64,000 nt of DNA from an uncultured Acidobacteriia bacterium (GTDB lineage: Bacteria; Acidobacteriota; Terriglobia; Bryobacterales; Bryobacteraceae). Below, in pieces: positions 1 through 8,565 of the stretch. The stretch is from NCBI GenBank assembly GCA_903881085.1, contig CAIRSA010000226.1, positions 29,143 to 93,142 of the forward strand, read 5' to 3'. Each line of letters opens with the position of its first letter. The first letter of the stretch is position 1. Both the position numbers and the translations under genes were made by a program. The notes beneath the pieces were generated by a model, which was given only the letters and a program-made list of their open reading frames with translations, made no database searches and was not told where the DNA came from.

Positions 1-1835
1 TAGTTTCCCAGGAATGAGTCCATCAGCCCCGAGCCGGTCGAATACAAATTCCCGCTCGGATTAAAGGTCACCGAATTGAGACTGTAATTCCACTGGTTTT
101 TCCGATCTCGAAAGAACTGGCCGCCGAACTTGATGGTATGCTTGCCACGCAGGTAGCTGAAGTTGTCGCGGATAGAGCCTGTCCACATCGGCGATCCCGC
201 GTATAGAGAGCCGGTGATGCCGGTATAGCCGGAGATGTTGATTCCCGGAAGGCCATACATATCCGAGTAGTGATTCCCGAAAAGTTCCGTGACAGTCAAG
301 CCGTAAGTCTGCGGCATGCTGGTCTCGCCCACTCCTGTGTTCAGAAGCCGTAGGTGATTGGAACTGATGGCCACCTCGTTCAGCGTTCTCGGTGAAGTTA
401 CCCACGTCCACGTGCCCTGGAGGTTATGCACAGTGTTGTACCGGTCGAGGTTGAAAGTCGGCGTCGCACCGAATCCGCGAGGGTTGATGTAGTTGCCGAC
501 GTCGTAGAGATAGCGGAACGAAAACTGATGCTTGGCCGACAACTGATAGTCGAGCTTGACAATATCCTCACGGCGGATGTCGCTGAAGGGCGTTTGGAAG
601 GTTGCATTGTTAGCGGAAGGCAGATCGGCATACAGGCTCGCCATGGATTCCAGCTTGTCGTAGATCTTCATGATTGCCTGGCCGTTGGCGGTCATGTTCT
701 GCCGCGGCATGATATTCACGCCATTCGGATTGGAAGCCGTACCACGCGAAGGATCGGAGATCAGCGTGCCGCGAAGGGCCTGTACGGGGTAGTTCGAGGG
801 GTAACGAAGCGCTGTGGCAGTGGAGACGTTCGCAATGCCGCTGCGTTCCGCGCGCGTAGGAAGCGTCAACCGGAAAGTGGTTCCGTCAATCCGGCGTTTG
901 TACTCCTGCCCCACAAAAAAGAACAGCCGCTTCTGACTCGCCGTCGAGAGGCGGGGAACGATGATCGGCCCGCCTAAGTTCCAACCAAAATTATTCAGGC
1001 GCAGCTTGTCCTTGGTGGTTGGTGCGAAGAAGCTACGGGCATTGAGCTTGTCGTTGCGGAAGAACTCGAGCACAGTCCCATGGAACTGCGCGGTCCCGCT
1101 GCGGGTGGTGAAATTCACCTGCGCCCCGCCGTTGCCGCCGTACTGCGCGCTCGGCGCTGCGGAAGACATCTTCATTTCTCGCACAAAGTCGACGTTCACT
1201 GGATTGGTTTGCGAGGAGGGAGCGCCGTTGTCAGTGTTAGACCCTCCGTCCAGCGTCACGTTGGTCGAGGCATAGCGCTGGCCGTTCACAATGAAATTTC
1301 CGAGGGAGCCGTTGTAGGTGTTGGTGCCGGTGGAAAAGTCGTCTGTGAGCGTGGCGACGCCGGGCATGAGCATCATTAATTCCACCAGGTTGCGGCCATT
1401 CAGAGCGATGCCCCGCGCCTGCTCTCCGTCGACGAGTCTACCCAGCGTGCCTGTATCAACGTCGACGCGCTCGCCGATGGTCTCGCTCACAGTCACCTCT
1501 TGCGACAGCGCGCCCAACTGCATTTCGAAATCGACCCGCTGCTGCTCATTGGTAATGAGCCTGACGCCCTTGCGGCTGCTTTGGCGAAACCCTTCTGCCT
1601 GGACAGTTACTTCATATTCACCAGGCTGCATGGCCGGCATCAGATAGTAGCCGGCTTCATTACTTGCAGTCTTACGTCGCAGCCCTGTTTCGGTGTTGAT
1701 CGCCGTGACTTCGGCTTTCGCGACCATCTTCCCGCTGGGGTCAGCCACCTTTCCGGAGATCTGGGCCGATTGAGCGAGAATTTGAGGACAGGATATGGAG
1801 AGGAGCAGTAGCCATCGGTATGAATTCGTAATCAT
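1..1835 (-). CDS. TonB-dependent receptor, Oar-like (partial, C-terminus outside window)
   Basis: Outer-membrane receptor expected to import an oligosaccharide or other large ligand using TonB energy. The ATG at 1835 follows an AAAGGAG Shine-Dalgarno. Residues 1-21 are a signal peptide; about 25-105 form a carboxypeptidase-like Ig fold (ISGKVADPSG at its start); a plug domain (LNGRNL, VTLDGGSNTDN) and barrel strands follow. The frame stays open to the window edge, so the C-terminal barrel is not seen. It is a close paralogue of the receptor at 3307-6639 (both contain RRIDG, DPSR.TASNPNG and IMPRQ.MTANG). The two bracket a secreted phospholipase-like gene that ends only 35 bases upstream, so co-transcription is likely. 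Ligand unknown. Confidence 0.9.
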   Translation of the reverse strand, partial: MITNSYRWLLLLSISCPQILAQSAQISGKVADPSGKMVAKAEVTAINTETGLRRKTASNEAGYYLMPAMQPGEYEVTVQAEGFRQSSRKGVRLITNEQQRVDFEMQLGALSQEVTVSETIGERVDVDTGTLGRLVDGEQARGIALNGRNLVELMMLMPGVATLTDDFSTGTNTYNGSLGNFIVNGQRYASTNVTLDGGSNTDNGAPSSQTNPVNVDFVREMKMSSAAPSAQYGGNGGAQVNFTTRSGTAQFHGTVLEFFRNDKLNARSFFAPTTKDKLRLNNFGWNLGGPIIVPRLSTASQKRLFFFVGQEYKRRIDGTTFRLTLPTRAERSGIANVSTATALRYPSNYPVQALRGTLISDPSRGTASNPNGVNIMPRQNMTANGQAIMKIYDKLESMASLYADLPSANNATFQTPFSDIRREDIVKLDYQLSAKHQFSFRYLYDVGNYINPRGFGATPTFNLDRYNTVHNLQGTWTWVTSPRTLNEVAISSNHLRLLNTGVGETSMPQTYGLTVTELFGNHYSDMYGLPGINISGYTGITGSLYAGSPMWTGSIRDNFSYLRGKHTIKFGGQFFRDRKNQWNYSLNSVTFNPSGNLYSTGSGLMDSFLGN

Positions 1836-1870
1836 AAATTGACTCCTTTTTGTGGTGGACATTGTCGGCC

Positions 1871-3205
1871 TTACGGCGTTCGCCCTTCGGGCGGAGGGCT
1901 CTTGGCCTTGTGCAGCGTGGGTTCGGCCACCACAATGTAATTGCCACCATTCTTAGCTGCACGGCTTTCTAAACTAAGTGCAAGTTCGCGCTTTCCCCAG
2001 ACAGGTACACTAATGCGCTGAGCAACGTCGCCGCCGCTCATCTCGCCGCTCGACCATACGGCTTCGCCGTCCACATACATGCGGACCACAATCTTTCCTT
2101 CCAGGCCTAAGTCCGCGTGCAGTCCCACAAACGCTTCGAAGCGGTCGTATACTCTTGCCGGAAGAGCCCACGTGAGGCGTGTATGCGTGCCCGCCCCGAT
2201 GCCGCGCTCGAACTCGCGTCGCACCACTTCGCCGCTTTGCGAGATCTTGAGGGCCAGTTTGCGGCGCGTCTCTCCGTTGGCCAGTATGCCGTCGCGCAAA
2301 GGGTAACCGAAGTACGGGTCTGAGAAGTAACTGAATTGCGGGTAATACGACTGGTGAACCACTTCGAGAGGTGTGAGCGTTTCCACGCCGCGCGTCTCCA
2401 ACCCCGTCGCCTCCAGGCGATCGATCTTCCCTGCCGCGATGTTGAGAATGGTGTACAGCGCATCGGAGACCATCGCGGCGTCGAACTCGGCGGCGCGCAA
2501 GCGGCCGCGAGCGATGGCCGCCTGGTCATTGCGGAATACTCCCTGCAGAATTGGAAACAACTGGCCACGTGAATGGAGTACCACCTCGTTCAGCCGCTCC
2601 ACCAGATTGAAAGTCAATTCCTCGCTTCCGGTACCGAGCAGGATGGGCCGGCGGGCGCCTAATACAACCGGCGCTTCTCCCCCTTCGACTAAACCGTGCA
2701 GCGGGCGATCCCGGAATTCCGCAGGCACGGGAAACAGGTCTTTCCACATGCCGAGTTGGTTATCGCCGGGAAACGTATGCGCCGGTGAACTGCAATCCTC
2801 AAGAAAGTGAAGCAGGCAACCGGCCCAGCGTGCAGCTTCGTCCAGACGGCCGGCGCGAAGGCTTTCGATCGTCTTCGTGGCGTAGTAGCCAATGGTCAGC
2901 GAGTTGTGCTCACGGTCACTGGGCAGGTGGTTGAAACGCTCGCCGTTCGGCAGCATCACGAGCGGCCCGAACTCCTTCCGGTTTTCCGGGAGGATCCAGA
3001 TATCCGGGATGAGCGAGTAGCGCGTCGCCAGCACATCGCGGACCGCTGCCAGTTGCTTCTGCTGCCATTCCGGAAGGGCCGCGATAGCCGCCCGCGTGAT
3101 GCTTTCGTGGATACGCTCATTCCACGCGGCAAGCGGCGTCGCGGCCGAGAGCCCAAGTAGAATGGCAATGACAGCAGTGCGTATGATCCGAATCGTTTTG
3201 AGCAC
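1871..3205 (-). CDS. Secreted zinc-dependent phospholipase C/S1-P1-like protein with NPCBM-type C-terminal domain
   Basis: 444 residues. The GTG start at 3205 is set by a strong AGGAGG five bases upstream. Residues 1-27 are a signal peptide ending PLAA, so mature Trp28 would be the new N-terminus, as in zinc phospholipase C where the N-terminal Trp is a zinc ligand. Further ligand-like residues are H33, H100, the HxxxD pair H133/D137, H143 and D148 (SSPAHTFPGD). Residues about 290-435 resemble an NPCBM/NEW2 carbohydrate-binding domain (RVYDRFEAFVGLHADLG, VYVDGE-type strand, WSSGEMSGGD). I infer a periplasmic or secreted phosphoesterase held on a glycan; the substrate is unknown. It sits between two paralogous TonB receptors and is probably transcribed with them. 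Confidence 0.75.
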   Translation of the reverse strand: MLKTIRIIRTAVIAILLGLSAATPLAAWNERIHESITRAAIAALPEWQQKQLAAVRDVLATRYSLIPDIWILPENRKEFGPLVMLPNGERFNHLPSDREHNSLTIGYYATKTIESLRAGRLDEAARWAGCLLHFLEDCSSPAHTFPGDNQLGMWKDLFPVPAEFRDRPLHGLVEGGEAPVVLGARRPILLGTGSEELTFNLVERLNEVVLHSRGQLFPILQGVFRNDQAAIARGRLRAAEFDAAMVSDALYTILNIAAGKIDRLEATGLETRGVETLTPLEVVHQSYYPQFSYFSDPYFGYPLRDGILANGETRRKLALKISQSGEVVRREFERGIGAGTHTRLTWALPARVYDRFEAFVGLHADLGLEGKIVVRMYVDGEAVWSSGEMSGGDVAQRISVPVWGKRELALSLESRAAKNGGNYIVVAEPTLHKAKSPPPEGRTP

Positions 3206-3306
3206 TCGTACCTCCTGCGCTCTACATATACTAAGGACAATCGCAAAAGCAAGCCCGTTTGGACCTTACGGGGCTCTGACGCGCCACCCGGACCGATTCT
3301 GTTCAA

Positions 3307-6300
3307 CTAAAACGTCAGCTTCAACGCAATCTGCGCCAGGCGGGGCGGACCTGCGTCCGTGATTGTGCCGTAGGCAAGCGCTGAAGCCGTGACGTTGGGA
3401 TTCCTGAAGTTCGCGTGATTCCATACGTTGAAGAACTCTCCGCGGAATTGCGCATTGAGCTTCTCTTGGATGCGGAAGTTCTTGAACAGCGACATATCCC
3501 AGTTGTGCCGGCCCGGTCCCCGTATGATGAATGGCGCGGAATTTCCATATGCAGTGGGCGCCGGGGCGGTGAACGTTGTGCCGGGAGTCGGGTCGAAGTA
3601 GAAGTTGCCAGCCGTTTTAGCGCCGTTGCCGCCGACCAATACCTGCACCTGACGCGGATCGAGGTACTTCACATCTCCCACCCGGTCGGGACGTCTGGTT
3701 CCGGTTGGCGTGGTTATCGACGGCGAAACCCAACCGCCCGACTGAAGCTGCGTGATTCCGGAAAGTTGCCATCCACCTGCCACATTGCGCAGCAAGTTAT
3801 TGGAGTTAGTCAACTTTGGAAGACTGTAGATGTATGAGATCACCGCGACGTGATTGCGGTCGAAGCTGGCATGGGAGCGCTCGGCACGATAGTTGGTTAT
3901 ATCCTGCGGCGTGTCACCGGAAGTATTGGCATCGGTCAGCACTTTGGAGAACGTATAGGCGAATGAGTAGGTCAACGTTTTCGAGTAGCGGCGCGAGACG
4001 CTTGTCTGCAAGCCGTGATAGCTGGAAGAGGCGCTGGTTTCCCAGAGGAGAATGTTGGTGTAGCCCTGATAAGGGCGCAAAGCGTTGATGTTATAAGTCG
4101 ATTTCGCGTACTGGGCGGCCGGCGTCACTGTGTTCATGTTGGGTTCCCGAAGTAAGTGCCGCGCTTGCGTGGAGACGTAGTTCACGTCGAGCAGCGTCTG
4201 GAAGGGAAGTTTCTTCTGAATTCCGAAACTCCAATTGTAAGTTGCCGGAGCGACGATATTGGGCCGGAAACTAGCGACAGCGACAGGAAAGGTAGCGGAT
4301 CGCCCGGAAGCAAGATTGTCGAACTCGCCGTTATACAAAGTAACTGTATTTACGAACGGAGGATTACCGCCGGCGGAATTCAAATCGCCTACGTTCATGC
4401 GGTCATAATAAATAGCCGCGCCTCCGCGAACGGAGAATGTTCCTTTTCGCGATGGATCCCAGGCAAACCCGAATCGCGGGGAGAGCTTGTTTTGATTGTC
4501 ATAGAACCCGCGTGACAAGCCACCGGTCCCGGCGAGAACAATTCCGTTTGCCGGTTGCCCGACGCCGGGCTGCAATTGGCCTGCGTTCGTACCTGTCGGG
4601 ATCACCTGCTGGGCATTGGCGGGATTGTACAGGTTCGGCATGAAGGTTGAGATGCCATTGTCGGTAGTGTACGGCGGCGGCAGGAACTGATAGCGGACGC
4701 CGATATCGAGAGTAAGATTGGAGCGCACTTTCCACGTATCGGCAACATAGCCTTCAATTTGCGTCATGCGGATGGGGGTCCACTTCTCCCTATCGGTCTC
4801 TGTGTATTGATAGTAGTTCCCAAGCAGAGTATCGAACAGGGCGTTGCCAGTGGTGTTCGGATTTCCGCTGGTCTGGTAACTGACGCTGCCTGTCGTGAAA
4901 TACACGCGCTGATTCTTTCGATTGCGGATGGCCAGAATGCCAGTCTTCAGATTGTGGCGGCCAATCATGTGACTGAAGTTGTCGCGCACTGAAAAATCGT
5001 AGACGGGCGAGTTCCGCGTGTCACGCGCTCCGGAGATGGTGGTGTAACCGGAGATGGCGATGGACGGGATTCCGTAAGTCTGGTCCTCATTGCCATAGAG
5101 CTCTCCGATGTTCATTCCATAGGTCTGCGGCAGACGTTGCGCGCCCACCTGCGCCCGGTAGAGATTGAAGTAGTTGGAAACGATGGCCGCTTCATTGACC
5201 GACTTTGATGAGATCACCGCCGTCCAGGCCAGTTGCACGTTTGGATTAACGTTGGAGCGCGTTGCCTGGAAGGTCGGGATGGCGCCCATTTCATACGGCG
5301 AATAGCCGCTGCCGCGATCGTAAAGATAACGGACATAGATCAAATTGCGCGGTGACAGTTGATAATCGACGCGCAGGATATCTTCGCGCCGGATGTCCGT
5401 GTTGGCCAATTGAAAGACCGTGTTGTTGCCCACGGCCTGGTCCGTATAGCTGGAAGACAAAAGTTGCATCGCATCGAAGATCTTCATCGTAGCAACGCCG
5501 TTCGCGGTCATATATTGGCGCGGCATTATGTTGTTTCCGTTCGGATTGGACGCCGTGGCCCGGGACGGGTCCTGGATGAGTTGGCCGCGCAACGACGTCA
5601 CCGGAAAATTCGGCGGGTAGCGGAGAACAGCCGTACCGCCGATGTTGCCGGAGCGCTGCGCCACTGTGGGAAACGTTGTGCGCTGAGTCTGTCCGTCGAT
5701 GCGGCGGCGGTACTCCTGGCCGACGAAGAAGAAGATCTTGCGGTCTCCTTTTTTCAAAAGCCCTGGAATCCAGAGTTGTCCACCCAGATTCCAGCCGAAC
5801 TGATTGAGCCGCAGCACATCCACGGTGGGGGAGAAGAAGCCGCGGGCATTCAGTTTGTCATTGCGGAAAAATTCAAACAGCGTGCCGTGATATTTTTCCG
5901 TTCCGCTGCGGGTGGTGAAGTTGATCTGAGCGCCCGCGTTGCGCCCGTATTCGGCGCTGTAGGAACTGGACGCGACTTTCACTTCCTGCACAAAATCGAC
6001 GCTGACATTGTTGGTCTGGCCAGTGATATTGCCGGTATCCTGGTTCGAGCCGCCATCCACCATGACAGATGTCGAGGTGGCGCGCGTGCCATTGAAGTTG
6101 AAATCGGCGATACTGCCGGTTGCAATGCCGCCGCGGTCGAACTGGTCGGTGGTTGCGGACACGCCAGGAAGCAGCATCACCATTTGGAATAAATTGCGGC
6201 CATCGAGAGCGAGTTCGCGGACCTGCTCACCGTCTACTAACCGGCCCACGGTGCCTGACTCAGTCTCGACCTGTTCGCCGTGGGAAACAACCGATACGAC

Positions 6301-6639
6301 TTCCGTCATGTTGCCAAGCGCGAGCGTGGGGCTGACATCCACGCGGTCACCGGAACTGGTGACGATGTTGGACCGCTCAAAGGTCTTAAATCCGGTGTGC
6401 TCGATGTGAACGAGGTATTCGCCGGGAGGCAGGTTGGAGACGATGTAGTACCCCTCGGCGTTCGTCTCCGTGGTTCGCGTAAGCCGCGTTTGCTGGTTGA
6501 TGAGGCGCACTTGGACCTTTGCGGCAGAGGCGCCGGAACTGTCTCTGACGACCCCGGAGATCTGACTGGTGGTTACCTGCGCAGATACAGCAAGAGTCAG
6601 CGCAAGAAAGAGAATAAGTATTGTTTGAATTCGTTGCAT
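3307..6639 (-). CDS. TonB-dependent receptor, Oar-like
   Basis: 1110 residues from the ATG at 6639. The frame is open to 6792, but the 6639 start is followed at once by a clear signal peptide (MQRIQTILILFLALTLAVSA) and is preferred. Order: signal peptide 1-20, carboxypeptidase-like Ig domain about 25-105 (ISGVVRDSSGA), plug domain with LALDGRNLFQ and VMVDGGSNQDTGN, then a beta-barrel ending IALKLTF with the terminal aromatic residue typical of outer-membrane barrels. It lies 183 bases downstream of an FCD-type GntR gene on the same strand, suggesting local control. Paralogue of the receptor at 1-1835. Confidence 0.93.
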   Translation of the reverse strand: MQRIQTILILFLALTLAVSAQVTTSQISGVVRDSSGASAAKVQVRLINQQTRLTRTTETNAEGYYIVSNLPPGEYLVHIEHTGFKTFERSNIVTSSGDRVDVSPTLALGNMTEVVSVVSHGEQVETESGTVGRLVDGEQVRELALDGRNLFQMVMLLPGVSATTDQFDRGGIATGSIADFNFNGTRATSTSVMVDGGSNQDTGNITGQTNNVSVDFVQEVKVASSSYSAEYGRNAGAQINFTTRSGTEKYHGTLFEFFRNDKLNARGFFSPTVDVLRLNQFGWNLGGQLWIPGLLKKGDRKIFFFVGQEYRRRIDGQTQRTTFPTVAQRSGNIGGTAVLRYPPNFPVTSLRGQLIQDPSRATASNPNGNNIMPRQYMTANGVATMKIFDAMQLLSSSYTDQAVGNNTVFQLANTDIRREDILRVDYQLSPRNLIYVRYLYDRGSGYSPYEMGAIPTFQATRSNVNPNVQLAWTAVISSKSVNEAAIVSNYFNLYRAQVGAQRLPQTYGMNIGELYGNEDQTYGIPSIAISGYTTISGARDTRNSPVYDFSVRDNFSHMIGRHNLKTGILAIRNRKNQRVYFTTGSVSYQTSGNPNTTGNALFDTLLGNYYQYTETDREKWTPIRMTQIEGYVADTWKVRSNLTLDIGVRYQFLPPPYTTDNGISTFMPNLYNPANAQQVIPTGTNAGQLQPGVGQPANGIVLAGTGGLSRGFYDNQNKLSPRFGFAWDPSRKGTFSVRGGAAIYYDRMNVGDLNSAGGNPPFVNTVTLYNGEFDNLASGRSATFPVAVASFRPNIVAPATYNWSFGIQKKLPFQTLLDVNYVSTQARHLLREPNMNTVTPAAQYAKSTYNINALRPYQGYTNILLWETSASSSYHGLQTSVSRRYSKTLTYSFAYTFSKVLTDANTSGDTPQDITNYRAERSHASFDRNHVAVISYIYSLPKLTNSNNLLRNVAGGWQLSGITQLQSGGWVSPSITTPTGTRRPDRVGDVKYLDPRQVQVLVGGNGAKTAGNFYFDPTPGTTFTAPAPTAYGNSAPFIIRGPGRHNWDMSLFKNFRIQEKLNAQFRGEFFNVWNHANFRNPNVTASALAYGTITDAGPPRLAQIALKLTF

Positions 6640-6822
6640 AAGTTCTACTCGTCGGGCGATCGTGGTAAAGCCCAGAGCGGTGAAGTGTTCGACCAGGCGC
6701 AGCATACGAAAGTGCCCCGATTGACATGGACAGGCATGCGCAACTGTTACGCGACGGCTGAACAAGACTTGCGAGAAACACCGTCCTGTCAAGCTGCATT
6801 TGAAACATGATGCACCTTCGAG

Positions 6823-7605
6823 CTAACTCACCGCGGGACTAAACATGTCGAAGAAAACAGGTTCACTCTCGCGCAGCGACATCTCCCGCTCCCAATGGTC
6901 GTACTCTTCGAGGCGCTCTTTTAAGCTTGTCTGGATGTGCTCGGAAAGGACGCTCATCGCGCTGTCCCGGTCCTGCCGCGCAATCGCCTGCGCCACCTCG
7001 TTGTGATAGCGATAAATCTGATCCAGATCCGCAATTTTGTGTCCGTCGCGGTGCATCGTAAAGATGCGAATCAGAAGACGTGTTTCATTGACGACTTTCA
7101 GGATGCGCCGATTGGCGGCGATGCGCATCAGCAACGTATGGAAGGCGAGATCGCAGGAGACGAAACGGTGCATCTGCTGCAAATCCAAAGCGGATTTGCC
7201 CGATTTTTCCAATTCCGCTTTGAACACCAAAACACCGTCAGCCAGTTCCTGCAACCTTGCAAGATCGGATGGATTGACTGAATATTGGGCCGCCTTGCTG
7301 ACCGCGTAGACTTCCAGGGCTTCGCGCAACTCGTAAAGGTCGATAATATCGCGGCGGTTCAACTGCACCACGACGACTCCGCGGTTGGGGATCTGCTCGA
7401 GCAATCCCTCTGCGACTAATTGGCCCATGGCCTCTCGAATCGGCGTGCGGCTAATCCCCATTTCTTTAGCCAGCAGAAGTTCGGAGATAGGGCTCCCGCC
7501 GATCAGTCCCCGCGCGGCGATTTTTCTCTGTATATAAATATACGCCTTTTCGCGCATGGAACGATTGTCTGCCGGAATAGTAATTTTTGGCTTTTTCGCT
7601 CTCAT
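6823..7605 (-). CDS. GntR-family transcriptional regulator with FCD domain
   Basis: 260-residue DNA-binding repressor or activator of the FadR subfamily. Residues about 15-80 form a winged helix-turn-helix (PISELLLAKEMGISRTPIRE, then a wing with PNRGVVVV). About 90-235 are an all-helical FCD ligand domain. It carries the usual metal/ligand positions: D and H in CDLAFHTLL, H in YRYHNEV and H in LSEHIQT. FCD regulators commonly sense sugar acids or related carboxylates. The neighbouring hydratase-like gene fits that, and the adjacent receptor genes are obvious targets. There is no Shine-Dalgarno; a TATACT box sits seven bases before the ATG, so the mRNA is probably leaderless. Confidence 0.93.
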   Translation of the reverse strand: MRAKKPKITIPADNRSMREKAYIYIQRKIAARGLIGGSPISELLLAKEMGISRTPIREAMGQLVAEGLLEQIPNRGVVVVQLNRRDIIDLYELREALEVYAVSKAAQYSVNPSDLARLQELADGVLVFKAELEKSGKSALDLQQMHRFVSCDLAFHTLLMRIAANRRILKVVNETRLLIRIFTMHRDGHKIADLDQIYRYHNEVAQAIARQDRDSAMSVLSEHIQTSLKERLEEYDHWEREMSLRESEPVFFDMFSPAVS

Positions 7606-7650
7606 TGGTACCAGTATACCCGCATGGTGTCTACACCGTGCATAATTCCG
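7606..7650 (-). promoter_or_regulatory. Leaderless promoter and operator-like repeats of the GntR gene
   Basis: On the minus strand a TATACT -10 box (7618-7613) lies seven bases before the ATG at 7605. It overlaps the palindrome GTATAC (7614-7619). Just upstream is an inverted repeat GGTGT-CT-ACACC (7627-7638 on the plus strand). The same octamer TGTCTACA occurs in the 8482-8565 intergenic region. This suggests autoregulation, but no clear -35 is visible. Confidence 0.45.
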
Positions 7651-7671
7651 TTACACACTTGGTGAGCCAAC

Positions 7672-8481
7672 TCATGAAGTCCTCAACACCGCTGTGTGGT
7701 CCGAGTGACTCAACTTGGTGGCTCGGAACTCAACATCCAGAATGCCCATATCTCCAAACCCGACACGAATCGCCTTGCCTATAGGAAGATGCAGAACACC
7801 GGCGTAGGAGCCGGTTATGAAGACCTGCCCCTTGGTCAAACCCTCACCCTGGCGGGTTAAAAACTGCACCAGTGCGCGGAAGGCGCGCAGTGGATGGCCA
7901 TCGGGATGCCGGCCGTCGCGTTTCATCAACACTGCGCCGCACGCCTCGACGGCGATCGGAAACTCGCCGGGAATTTCGACCGGGTCAACGCGCATTACCG
8001 GGCCCACCAAGAGCCCCTGGTTTGAAAGATGATCGGCCAGCAACTCAGGAAAGGACAGGCCGGCGGGCTCGGCGTAGCGGCCTCCAACCAGTTCCAACAC
8101 CAACCGCGTTTCTGCAATGGCGTCATGAATTTCAATTTCACTATAGCCGGAGTCCCGTGCGGGTAGATCGCAACCCAGCACGAATGCGATCTCCGGCTCC
8201 GCACGCGCCAGACCGCCATCCGCGATTACCGGGCAGGGGGACGAGGTGAAAATATCGGGAGCATAAATGGGAGCGGCCACCACGTTTGGGCCAGGAAGGG
8301 AGCATTTCCATCCACCCACCGACTGGTTCAGAATGATGCGAACGCGGCGCTGAATCTCCAGTGCGTCCTCAATATTACCTGGGCGGCACTGCGCTTCCAG
8401 CCTTCCGCAAGGCGCCATGGCCCTGCGCGCCTCGGCCAACTGCTGTGCAGCCACTGCGTAAAGAATTGGCGAGGCTATCAT
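7672..8481 (-). CDS. 2-keto-4-pentenoate hydratase / FAH-superfamily protein
   Basis: 269 residues, cytoplasmic (no signal peptide). It resembles the MhpD-type hydratases of the fumarylacetoacetate-hydrolase superfamily: a region around GWKCSLPGPN, the acidic metal-site stretch EPEIAFVLG, and a C-terminal FITGSYAGVLHLPIGKAI resembling the family's end. Such enzymes add water to 2-keto-enoic acids in catechol or sugar-acid breakdown. The gene is divergent from the beta-helix operon starting at 8566 and lies 66 bases upstream of the GntR regulator on the same strand, so it may supply a step for a sugar acid that the regulator senses. The exact substrate cannot be read from sequence. Confidence 0.75.
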   Translation of the reverse strand: MIASPILYAVAAQQLAEARRAMAPCGRLEAQCRPGNIEDALEIQRRVRIILNQSVGGWKCSLPGPNVVAAPIYAPDIFTSSPCPVIADGGLARAEPEIAFVLGCDLPARDSGYSEIEIHDAIAETRLVLELVGGRYAEPAGLSFPELLADHLSNQGLLVGPVMRVDPVEIPGEFPIAVEACGAVLMKRDGRHPDGHPLRAFRALVQFLTRQGEGLTKGQVFITGSYAGVLHLPIGKAIRVGFGDMGILDVEFRATKLSHSDHTAVLRTS

Positions 8482-8565
8482 TTGTCTTTATCAGCTCTCT
8501 AGGGTCTATCGTACACTACATGCATTCACTATGTCTACAATACTGTTCTGGTGTATACTGCGAGC
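8482..8565. promoter_or_regulatory. Divergent intergenic promoter region (hydratase / beta-helix operon)
   Basis: 84 bases between divergent genes. For the plus-strand gene a TATACT box (8554-8559) lies six bases before the ATG at 8566, with no Shine-Dalgarno, so a leaderless transcript is likely. GTATAC (8553-8558) and TGTCTACA (8532-8539) recur from the GntR promoter region and are plausible binding sites for that regulator. No good -35 is visible in either direction. Confidence 0.45.

Noticed and set aside
426..977. 183-codon plus-strand frame
   Set aside because: Lies wholly antisense to the receptor at 1-1835, with low-complexity Arg/Val content and no start signals; a shadow frame.
5359..6192. 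277-codon plus-strand frame
   Set aside because: Antisense to the receptor at 3307-6639; its composition reflects the receptor codons, and no domain is seen.
6640..6792. N-terminal extension of the receptor to 6792
   Set aside because: The extra 51 residues precede a clean signal peptide and look like untranslated leader.
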